Shown here in pieces: positions 1 to 5,397 of a DNA stretch of 6,044 bases (position 1 is the first letter of the stretch; every line of letters starts with the position of its first letter). Where the stretch lies: the NCBI GenBank assembly GCA_035627835.1, contig DASPKX010000052.1, positions 1 through 6,044 on the forward strand, read 5' to 3'. The notes under the pieces are model-generated. The model searched no databases, was not told the DNA's origin, and saw only the letters and a program-made list of their open reading frames with translations. The stretch is from DASPKX01 sp035627835 (lineage in GTDB: Bacteria > Verrucomicrobiota > Verrucomicrobiia > Limisphaerales > SXQI01). A program made the position numbers and the translations under genes.

Positions 1-359
1 TTGCTTTGCTGGTGGGCATCGAACTCCGGCGCGCCGGGAAGGAGGGGGTCACCCCAGCGCAGCACAACTTGGTACCCGTATCCCTCAGGGACAATAACGT
101 CATCAACCTTCGTCAGGCTGATCGGCTCAAACCCGAGATCAGCAGGATGGCCAGATGCAGCTTTGGCCTGCTGGGCTGCATATGCATCTGAAGCCGCAAG
201 CAGGCGGCCAGACAGAATAACGCCCGGAGCTGCTAGAGCTGCGTTCTTCAGCAGTTGGCGTCTGCTATACTGGCGGCGGAGCACGTCTTGCAAAGTGTCG
301 TTAGGCGCGTCGTTAACGCCGCGCATGGCTTGCTCAGAGATTTCGTTTTGGAAAGACAT
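1..359 (-). CDS. PhoX-family (DUF839) Tat-secreted phosphatase, N-terminal part, cut by the left window edge
   Basis: The reverse strand encodes 119 N-terminal residues beginning at the ATG at 359-357. An in-frame stop at 374-372 lies just upstream, so this is the only available ATG. Residues 1-30 are a polar n-region. Residues 32-38 read SRRQLLK, a twin-arginine motif, followed by a hydrophobic stretch (about 39-57) and a likely cleavage site after AYA (59-61). The mature part has the PhoX-like opening: F77-EPI, then VPEGYGYQVVLRWGDPL at 90-106. PhoX/DUF839 enzymes are Ca/Fe-dependent phosphatases exported folded by the Tat system, and they release phosphate from organic esters outside the cytoplasmic membrane. 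The metal ligands lie further downstream, outside the window, so catalytic competence cannot be judged. No clear Shine-Dalgarno precedes the start. A TATAAA at 376-371 (minus) lies so close to the ATG that I do not call it a promoter. The gene is divergent from the ROK-ppk1 unit. Confidence 0.88.
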   Translation of the reverse strand, partial: MSFQNEISEQAMRGVNDAPNDTLQDVLRRQYSRRQLLKNAALAAPGVILSGRLLAASDAYAAQQAKAASGHPADLGFEPISLTKVDDVIVPEGYGYQVVLRWGDPLLPGAPEFDAHQQS

Positions 360-625
360 ACCTATGGTGGTTTATAATTCGCGTGTTGGAGAACCAAGCG
401 CGTCGTGCGCTCGCGTTCCATGCGCGAAAGATTTTCGTAAGCAGGCGCCGGATTCATCGCGGCTAAGTCACAATTGAGAAAATTGGCATCGGAGTGAGGG
501 GCGCCGCCAACCAGCCTAAATCCCCTGCGGCCGAGGGAAGCGATCGAGCCCATGTTTCACAATCGTCACTCATCCGTCACAGCCGTGTAACATGAGGTCG
601 AGAGGATGCGGCTTGGTGCGTCCGT
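360..625. other. divergent intergenic region between the PhoX-type gene and the ROK kinase
   Basis: These 266 bp separate two divergent start codons and must hold the promoters of both units. I see no RNA gene and no convincing protein-coding frame. Visible elements are an 11-bp-spaced direct repeat resembling a Pho box (563-591, listed separately) and a small inverted repeat, CAATT at 471-475 and AATTG at 481-485, that could be an operator half-site pair. No textbook sigma-70 promoter with both boxes at good spacing is evident in either direction. Confidence 0.6.
563..591 (+). promoter_or_regulatory. candidate Pho box (PhoB/PhoP-type direct repeats)
   Basis: Three 7-mers sit at exact 11-bp periods: TCGTCAC (563-569), CCGTCAC (574-580) and GTGTAAC (585-591), separated by the 4-mers TCAT and AGCC. 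The first two share CGTCAC exactly. Known proteobacterial Pho boxes are 7-bp units close to CTGTCAT spaced by 4 bp, so both spacing and core (GTCA) fit. A weak -10-like TAACAT lies at 588-593, about 33 bp before the ROK start, so the site would best serve the plus-strand unit that includes ppk1. It could also act on the divergent phosphatase gene. The match is by eye, to a consensus from another phylum, so it remains a hypothesis. Confidence 0.35.
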
Positions 626-1624
626 ATGGCTGAACCTAACCAAAAAGCTGAACACGTCATTGGCGTGGATCTCGGCGGGACGAAAATCCTGGCGGGAATC
701 TTCACTCCTTCCCTCAAATGTCTCGCCAAATCGAAGCTGACCACCAAAGCCGAACGCGGCGTGAAGGATGTCATTGCGCGGGTGGCTCGCTGCGCGCGCG
801 ACGCTGCCGATGAAGCGGACCTCTCCTTCAAGGATGTGCGCGCAGTCGCCATTGGCGCGCCAGGGGTGATCGATGAAGAGGCCGGGCGTGTCGTTTACGC
901 GCCCAATTTGCGTTGGGAGAATGTGCCGCTGCAAAAGGAACTGGAAGCGGAGCTGGGCGTTCCGGTGTTCATCGGCAACGATTGCCAGATAGCCACCCGC
1001 GGCGTGTATGTGGCGGAGATGAAATCAAAGCCACGGAACATGGTGGCCATTTTTGTCGGCACAGGCATCGGCGGGGGCCTCGTCATAGATGGGCAGCTCT
1101 TTCAAGGCGCCGGAAGCACAGCCGGCGAAATCGGCCATATGGTGCTGCAGCCTGAGGGGCCGAAGTGCAGTTGCGGCAATAAAGGATGCTTCGAAGCCCT
1201 CGCCAGTCGCCGCGCTATATTCCAAAGGATTCACGTGGCTGTGAAGGAGGGCAAAGAAACTTTGCTCACCCAAACGGTGGGCAAGGATTTACGTGATCTT
1301 CGCAGCGGCGACCTCCGGCGCGCCATTCGCAAGGGGGATAAGCTCGTCCAACAGATTGTTAGCGAGGCTGCGGAGCATATCGGCATTGTGGCCGCAAACG
1401 TGTTTCACTTGTTGAACCCGGAAGTGATCATGCTCGGCGGCGGGGTGATCGAGGCTTTGGCCGAGGAAATGATGGATGACATTGCCCGGGTCGCAAAGGA
1501 CCATGCGCTGCCGCACACCTATCGAGAGAAATCGATTCTCGCTTCATCGCTGGGCGACAATGCGGGCATCACCGGAGCAGCGGTGACCGCCCTGGAAAAA
1601 AGCAGGCAGCGCCCTGCCCCATGA
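626..1624 (+). CDS. ROK-family sugar kinase, probable ATP-dependent glucokinase
   Basis: This 332-residue cytoplasmic kinase has the normal length and the full motif set of the ROK family, which phosphorylates glucose or related hexoses with ATP. The N-terminal phosphate-binding loop is DLGGTK (15-20). The catalytic aspartate is D119 in GND. The second phosphate loop is GTGIGGG (145-151). Sugar and zinc-site residues are E168 and H171 in GEIGH, then C181, C183 and C188 of CxCGxxGC, and E190. The C-terminal loop is GGGV (271-274). ATG 626 is the only start codon between the upstream in-frame stop (593-595) and the conserved core. No Shine-Dalgarno sits at the usual spacing; a purine run at 600-605 is too far away. 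The stop overlaps the ppk1 start in ATGA, which suggests translational coupling. Sugar specificity cannot be proved by eye; GlcNAc, mannose or fructose kinase are alternatives. The zinc motif and DLGGTK argue against an actinobacterial-type polyphosphate glucokinase. Confidence 0.93.
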   Translation: MAEPNQKAEHVIGVDLGGTKILAGIFTPSLKCLAKSKLTTKAERGVKDVIARVARCARDAADEADLSFKDVRAVAIGAPGVIDEEAGRVVYAPNLRWENVPLQKELEAELGVPVFIGNDCQIATRGVYVAEMKSKPRNMVAIFVGTGIGGGLVIDGQLFQGAGSTAGEIGHMVLQPEGPKCSCGNKGCFEALASRRAIFQRIHVAVKEGKETLLTQTVGKDLRDLRSGDLRRAIRKGDKLVQQIVSEAAEHIGIVAANVFHLLNPEVIMLGGGVIEALAEEMMDDIARVAKDHALPHTYREKSILASSLGDNAGITGAAVTALEKSRQRPAP

Positions 1625-3786
1625 ATATTGCGGTGAAGCCCTTTAAGCCCGAGCACTACATCAACCGTGAACTGAGCTGGCTGGCCTTTAACCAAAGGGT
1701 CCTGCAGCAGGCTCTGGACACCCGGACTCCTTTGCTCGAGCGGGTGAAGTTCTACTGCATCAGCAGTTCGAACCTGGATGAGTTCTTCGAGGTTCGCGTG
1801 GCGGGTTTAAAGCAGCAGGTTGAGAGCGGCAACACCGAGCTTTCCGCGGATGGCCGGACGCCCGCGCAAACGCTCGCAGCAGTGAATCTGGCCGTGCGAC
1901 GCATGGTCACCGCGCAGAGCCGCTGCTGGGGCCGTGAGCTTCGCCCCGCGCTCGCCCGGCATGGCATTCGTTTCCTGCGAGTCGCAGAGCTTTCAGACTC
2001 GGACTTGGCCTGGCTCGATGCCTTTTACCACAAGGAAGTTCGACCGGTGCTTACGCCGATGGCGATTGATCCAGCCCATCCATTTCCGCAGATTCTTAAT
2101 CGTTCGCTCAACATCATCGTCAGGGTGCTGTCGACTGCTAAGGGCCAGCGCCATAGGCATCTTGCGGTTGTGCAGGTGCCCCGCGTTCTCCCTCGGCTGG
2201 TGTCTCTTCCGCGCGCAGCCTCGAAGCCGCGCGATTACATATTTCTCGCGCATGTCATCGGGCACTTCCTTGGCGACCTCTTCCCGGGGACGGAGATCGA
2301 GGGCTTTTGGCCATTCCGGCTCACCCGCAACAGCGAACTTTACATCGACGAGGAAGATAGCCCTAACCTGCTGAAATCAGTTGAGACCGAGCTGCACAAC
2401 CGCCGCCGCGGAGCAGCGGTGCGCCTTGAAGTGGAGCGGGATTGCCCGCAAAGTGTGCGCGCGGCGCTGCTTGGCACATTTAACCTCTCACGCGACGACC
2501 TGTTCATCATTAACGGGCCTCTGAACCCGACGCGTTTGCTCGGGATTCTGGAGGGGTCTCATTCGCCCACCTTGCGCGACCGACCATTCGTGCCAAGACC
2601 TTCGCCGTTGCTGCGCGGGAAAACGGATATCTTCGGCGCGATTCGAGAACGGGACGTCCTGCTCCATCACCCCTACGAAACTTTCGAAAGTGTCGTGGAG
2701 TTTGTGGAGAAGGCAGCGATTGATCCCGCAGTGCTCGCCATTAAGCTGACGCTCTATCGCATTGGTGGCGATCGTCGCCTCGTCACTGCTTTGATCAATG
2801 CGGCCCGCAACGGGAAACAAGTGACTGCGGTCGTGGAGCTGCGCGCGCGGTTCGACGAAGCTAACAACATTTCCTGGGCTCGGCAGCTTGAGGAAGCGGG
2901 GGTAAATGTCGTCTACGGCTTGGTCGGCTTCAAAATCCACGCCAAGGTTTGCCTGATCGTTCGCAGGGAGGATGCTGAGATCCGTCGTTACGTTCATCTC
3001 GGGACTGGAAACTACAACCCCACGACCGCGCGGTTTTACACCGACCTCAGTTATTTCACTTGCCGGGCCGATTTCGGCGAGGACGTCACGAATCTGTTCA
3101 ATCTGCTAACCGGCATTTGCCAGTTTCAGACGATGCGGAAGCTGCTGGTTGCCCCCTTTGACATGCACAGCCGCCTCCTCCAGATGATTGAGACAGAAAT
3201 CGAGAACGCGCGCCGGGGACGGCCAGCCCGAATCGTGGCTAAGATGAACTCGCTCGTGGAGCGTACGGTCATCGAGGCGCTCTACCGCGCCTCTCAAGCT
3301 GGCGTCCGAATCGAACTCATCGTGCGCGGCATCTGCTGTTTGCGGCCAGGCATTCCTGGGATCAGCAGCAACATCAGAGTTCGCAGCATCGTGGATCGCT
3401 TCCTCGAGCATAGCCGAATTTGGTGCTTTCAGAACGGGGCTGATCCAAAGGTCTTTCTCACGAGCGCGGATTGGATGCCTCGCAACCTCCTCCGCCGAGT
3501 GGAGATTGCTTTTCCAGTGGAGGATCCACTCGCCGCCGGCCGCATCGCAGATGAGATCTTGGCCTTGCAGCTCCAGGATAACGCGAATGCGTACACCCTC
3601 CGGCCTGATGGGACTTACAGGCGATGCACTGCCGGTCGTGGCGCGCGACGACGCCGATCACAGATGGAGTTTATCGCCAAAGCCGAGACAACCGCCGTGG
3701 TGAACGGGAGCCCCGAGCCTGGGGAATTCCCCACCGTGCGTGTCTCGCGACGACCGAAGACTCTCAGCTCAGGACCGGCAGTTTGA
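1621..3786 (+). CDS. ppk1: polyphosphate kinase 1 (Ppk1)
   Basis: Ppk1 reversibly transfers the ATP gamma-phosphate to a growing polyphosphate chain through a phosphohistidine. The 721-residue protein aligns with E. coli Ppk at an offset of about +5. An N-terminal domain starts with INRELSWLAFN (14-24) and contains the nucleotide-contact region SSNLDEFFEVRVAGL (49-63). It is followed by a head domain (about 112-326) and two phospholipase-D-like C domains. The catalytic histidine is H440 in GFKIHAK; the second conserved histidine is H597 in EHSRI. Magnesium/phosphate-contact arginines are R380 (KLTLYR) and R410 (ELRARFDE). GTGNYNPTTARFYTD (461-475) is also typical. The conserved core ends near YTLRPDGTYRR (658-668). 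After that comes a tail of about 50 residues with an arginine cluster (676-679) and low complexity, longer than in E. coli. The ATG overlaps the ROK stop by 4 nt and has no clear Shine-Dalgarno, so translation is probably coupled. All expected catalytic residues are present, so the enzyme should be active. Confidence 0.98.
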   Translation: MNIAVKPFKPEHYINRELSWLAFNQRVLQQALDTRTPLLERVKFYCISSSNLDEFFEVRVAGLKQQVESGNTELSADGRTPAQTLAAVNLAVRRMVTAQSRCWGRELRPALARHGIRFLRVAELSDSDLAWLDAFYHKEVRPVLTPMAIDPAHPFPQILNRSLNIIVRVLSTAKGQRHRHLAVVQVPRVLPRLVSLPRAASKPRDYIFLAHVIGHFLGDLFPGTEIEGFWPFRLTRNSELYIDEEDSPNLLKSVETELHNRRRGAAVRLEVERDCPQSVRAALLGTFNLSRDDLFIINGPLNPTRLLGILEGSHSPTLRDRPFVPRPSPLLRGKTDIFGAIRERDVLLHHPYETFESVVEFVEKAAIDPAVLAIKLTLYRIGGDRRLVTALINAARNGKQVTAVVELRARFDEANNISWARQLEEAGVNVVYGLVGFKIHAKVCLIVRREDAEIRRYVHLGTGNYNPTTARFYTDLSYFTCRADFGEDVTNLFNLLTGICQFQTMRKLLVAPFDMHSRLLQMIETEIENARRGRPARIVAKMNSLVERTVIEALYRASQAGVRIELIVRGICCLRPGIPGISSNIRVRSIVDRFLEHSRIWCFQNGADPKVFLTSADWMPRNLLRRVEIAFPVEDPLAAGRIADEILALQLQDNANAYTLRPDGTYRRCTAGRGARRRRSQMEFIAKAETTAVVNGSPEPGEFPTVRVSRRPKTLSSGPAV

Positions 3787-3791
3787 ACAGT

Positions 3792-3799
3792 GGAAGGAG
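3792..3799 (+). promoter_or_regulatory. strong ribosome binding site deciding the GTG start at 3807
   Basis: GGAAGGAG is followed by 7 nt and then GTG. The other plus-strand starts here lack such a site, so it supports independent initiation of the small membrane protein gene rather than a longer product reading out of the ppk1 region. Confidence 0.6.
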
Positions 3800-3806
3800 T
3801 CGAACC

Positions 3807-4109
3807 GTGGAAACCTCCTTAAACTCGAACAAAGCAGCCGTTGCCTGGGCGAGCGCAACTCAGGTCGCAGCCGTCAGCCTTGGCTTCGCCTCCTCCGTCA
3901 TCCCTGCGACCTGGGGCATCGCGGGGGCATGGCTCTCCGCAACAGCCTTCGTTCTGGGCGCGCCAGGCTGGATTTTAGCTGCGGGCATCACGCTTGAGAG
4001 CCCATTCAAGGATATGGCTTCATTCTGCTTATTCCTCCCTGCCAACTTCGTCGGCTGGCTCGCGTTGCACGCGTGGCTTTCCACTTCGTTGCGGCAATGT
4101 CGGCCTTAA
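3807..4109 (+). CDS. small hydrophobic membrane protein of unknown function
   Basis: A GTG start at 3807 is preceded by GGAAGGAG (3792-3799) with a 7-nt spacer, the best ribosome binding site in the window. It lies 20 nt after the ppk1 stop, so it looks like the third gene of the same transcript. The product has 100 residues and no in-frame ATG until residue 70. It has a short polar N-terminus (2-9), then hydrophobic segments at about 11-31, 36-60 and 71-92, joined by short charged loops (E63, K68, D69) and ending in a basic SLRQCRP tail. That suggests two or three membrane-spanning helices rich in Ala, Gly and Trp. I recognise no family and assign no function. Its position after ppk1 makes a link to phosphate or polyphosphate metabolism possible, but this is only guilt by association. 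The frame stays open further upstream, into ppk1, but the RBS-supported GTG is preferred. The stop shares TTAA with the convergent pyrophosphatase stop. Confidence 0.65.
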   Translation: METSLNSNKAAVAWASATQVAAVSLGFASSVIPATWGIAGAWLSATAFVLGAPGWILAAGITLESPFKDMASFCLFLPANFVGWLALHAWLSTSLRQCRP

Positions 4110-4630
4110 GCGCGCTTGGCGGGCGAGTTCTCGATCATCCGTTTCGCCAAATCAGGTCCGGAGACTCGCAGTATCTTGAACTCTTTCCCCTCGATCTGGT
4201 TGTACGAAATGAAGAAATGTTGAATCTGCCCGAGCATATCTTCGCTCAGGTCTTTAATATTCGCAGGCCGGCAAACACCCTTTGTTTTCCGCGCCGTGGC
4301 AATGAAACGATCATTCCGGACGGTTTTGCCATCCTTCTTTTGTGAAGCCTCTATCACCCCAATCAGGCGCGCTTCGACCAAACAGCCAGGGACAGAGGGT
4401 TCCTCCATGAGAATAAGCACGTCCAGCGGATCACCATCCTCACCCACCGTGCCGGGAATAAACCCAAAATCGAACGGGAAAACGGCTCCGACCGGGAGAA
4501 CCTTTTTTAACCGGAAGAGCCCAAGCGCGGGATCGTAGCTATATTTATTACGCGAGCCCTTGGGAGTCTCCGTGATGACGTGCAGGAACCCTTTGGGGCT
4601 AAACGGAGGCAGCGTTTCGAACGCGTTCAT
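4106..4630 (-). CDS. ppa: family I inorganic pyrophosphatase, divergent active-site variant
   Basis: This soluble cytoplasmic enzyme is predicted to hydrolyse PPi to two phosphates, which pulls biosynthetic reactions forward. At 174 residues it matches the bacterial family I length. Visible family landmarks are ETPKGSRNKY (21-30, with E21 and K29), GFIPGT (56-61), the metal-binding signature EDGDPLDV (64-71, with D65, D67 and D70), GVIEA (91-95) and HFFISY (138-143, with Y143). Compared with E. coli numbering, several active-site positions differ: E31 is Ser, R43 is Lys, Y51 and Y55 are Phe, the D102/K104 region reads NDR (106-108), and K142 is Asn (N144). I recall a wider subgroup with FPFDFGFIP and RNDR signatures, so this is probably a subfamily and not a decayed gene. 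ATG 4630 gives the normal N-terminus. No Shine-Dalgarno is evident upstream. The gene is transcribed towards the ROK-ppk1 unit and overlaps the membrane protein gene by 4 nt. Confidence 0.93.
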   Translation of the reverse strand: MNAFETLPPFSPKGFLHVITETPKGSRNKYSYDPALGLFRLKKVLPVGAVFPFDFGFIPGTVGEDGDPLDVLILMEEPSVPGCLVEARLIGVIEASQKKDGKTVRNDRFIATARKTKGVCRPANIKDLSEDMLGQIQHFFISYNQIEGKEFKILRVSGPDLAKRMIENSPAKRA

Positions 4631-4695
4631 TGCTGGCGAAGCTTAACAAAATAAGACGCCGAGGCGCATCGGTGCCTTCCCCGAAAGCCTCATGA

Positions 4696-4719
4696 GCAAA
4701 GAAAATGGGCCCTGGCCCA
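4696..4719 (-). terminator. weak candidate intrinsic terminator or attenuator hairpin on the minus strand
   Basis: Read on the minus strand, TGGGCCAGGGCCCA (4719-4706) can form a stem of 5 bp (TGGGC with GCCCA) and is followed directly by TTTTCTTTG. That is the layout of an intrinsic terminator, though with a short stem. It sits about 65 nt upstream of the pyrophosphatase start and points towards it, so it could end transcription arriving from the repeat region or act as a leader attenuator. No gene upstream on that strand needs it. Confidence 0.25.
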
Positions 4720-4892
4720 CACACGGTTTGAGCCAAGGCCCTGATAGCTCCCACACGGGAGGTTTCATGTCGGTCAATCTCTCCCATGGCCCCATCGCGA
4801 TTCAGGGACGTTGAGGTCTCTGCTGCTCCGCGGTACTATCCCTTTCGACTTTCGATTCTCAGGCCATCCTGAAACTTTTCCAAACTTTCTGG

Positions 4893-4921
4893 AGGGGTCC
4901 GACATCCTGTGTCGGACCCCT
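4893..4921. repeat. perfect inverted repeat / stable hairpin (12-bp stem, 5-nt loop)
   Basis: AGGGGTCCGACA (4893-4904) and TGTCGGACCCCT (4910-4921) are exact reverse complements around the loop TCCTG. With one bulged G at 4922, two more G-C pairs (4891-4892 with 4923-4924) could extend the stem. Neither side carries a good T-run, so it is not a standard intrinsic terminator. It could be a transcript-end or processing hairpin, a protein-binding palindrome or a dispersed REP-like element. It is a clear structural signal in otherwise unassigned sequence. Confidence 0.7.
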
Positions 4922-5042
4922 GCCTCCAAGCTCACCTCATGAAAGTTGAAAAATGGAACCTCACCACCGCTGAATTTCAGCCGCTTGGCTGCTGTCTGGC
5001 CGTCGCGCCCTTTCTCCCCTTCCTGGTTCGATCGCCTGCCCC

Positions 5043-5258
5043 TTCTGCGGCTTGCGGGAAAAGCCTTTCAGACTATCTGCGGAAATCCGCGCCATCTGCC
5101 GACCGCATCGCCTGCTCGTCCCCTTTCCGTTCCCTTTTGGCAGCATCTGCTTTCCTCCGCGCTTCGGCGTCTCCGCGGAAAATCTTTTCTGTTCTCCTAG
5201 CGGCTCTGCGGGAAAGGCCTTTCTGGCAATTTGCGAAAATCTGCGCCACCTGCGGATG
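5043..5258. repeat. mosaic of imperfect direct repeats (three copies of a GCGG + 12-nt dyad module)
   Basis: Two copies of a unit of about 57 bp align at 5047-5102 and 5200-5256 with nine mismatches and one 1-nt gap. Each has TGCGGG, then a 12-nt near-palindrome (GAAAAGCCTTTC at 5058-5069, GAAAGGCCTTTC at 5212-5223), then three degenerate 9-10-mers around ATCTGCG and CGCGCC. A third, shortened copy has only the left part: three 8-mers CCTCCGCG, CTTCGGCG and TCTCCGCG (5154-5177), then GAAAATCTTTTC (5178-5189). On the minus strand the units read as CGCAGATnn and CGCGGAGA-type short tandem repeats. I recall this style from intergenic regions of Verrucomicrobiota and Planctomycetota, but I could not check it here. 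Confidence 0.65.
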
Positions 5259-5303
5259 ACGCGTCTCGTTCCCGCGCAGCGAAAAACGTTTGGGACACCT
5301 TTT

Positions 5304-5364
5304 AAACACGTTTTCACTGACCTAAAAACACGTTTTTTCTTAGGCAAGACACGATAAACACGAT
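5304..5364. repeat. AAACACG / ACACGAT short-repeat tract
   Basis: AAACACGTTTT occurs at 5304-5314 and again at 5326-5336. A variant AAACACGATTTT starts at 5356, preceded by another ACACGAT (5349-5355). The tract is AT-rich against a GC-rich background. Within it, CCTAA (5321-5325) and TTAGG (5340-5344) can pair, with three further A-T pairs past a bulged C, giving a weak hairpin. Any role as part of the promoter of the following gene is unknown. Confidence 0.55.
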
Positions 5365-5397
5365 TTTACCCCCGTTTTTCTAAGCACCCCCCCTCTC

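Larger units (their letters stand above)
4631..5397. other. long non-coding stretch with hairpins and degenerate repeats
   Basis: No frame in these 767 bp looks like a real protein: the open frames on both strands run through repeats and have skewed, low-information composition. From left to right it holds the presumed pyrophosphatase promoter region (next to 4631, no clear boxes), a small hairpin with a minus-strand T-tract (4696-4719), a perfect long-stem hairpin (4893-4921), a 13-bp odd palindrome GCTGAATTTCAGC (4969-4981), a mosaic of repeated modules (about 5043-5258), an AT-rich ACACG-repeat tract (5304-5364) and a pyrimidine-rich run just before the next start. No tRNA or other known RNA is recognised. 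Confidence 0.65.

Noticed and set aside
1..477. Open plus-strand frame across the left edge
   Set aside because: It is the antisense shadow of the PhoX-type gene, whose Tat signal and conserved GYGYQVVLRWGDP stretch are clear on the minus strand.
362..553. 63-codon minus-strand frame just upstream of the PhoX-type gene
   Set aside because: No RBS, no recognisable features, and it fills the divergent promoter region; judged to be chance.
566..934. 122-codon minus-strand frame overlapping the ROK start
   Set aside because: Antisense to the well-supported ROK kinase and without family-like motifs.
626..1624. Polyphosphate glucokinase as the function of the ROK protein
   Set aside because: Adjacency to ppk1 is tempting, but the DLGGTK loop and the CxCGxxGC zinc motif fit ATP-dependent ROK kinases better than the actinobacterial polyphosphate enzymes.
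2488..2997. 169-codon minus-strand frame inside ppk1
   Set aside because: Shadow of the conserved catalytic part of Ppk1; its composition reflects the opposite strand's codon bias.
3624..3806. Longer start for the small membrane protein, inside ppk1
   Set aside because: The extra N-terminus is out-of-frame ppk1 sequence without hydrophobic character; the GTG at 3807 has a strong RBS at correct spacing.
4599..4787. 62-codon minus-strand frame overlapping the pyrophosphatase start
   Set aside because: No clear RBS, no motif, and it overlaps the pyrophosphatase start and a hairpin; not supported as a gene.
4909..5357. Several open frames of 78-128 codons on both strands in the repeat region
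   Set aside because: They run through degenerate repeats on both strands, have low-information composition (Arg/Ser/Pro-rich) and overlap each other heavily.
5043..5364. CRISPR array
   Set aside because: Repeats are imperfect, of several types and unevenly spaced, without uniform spacers or cas genes.
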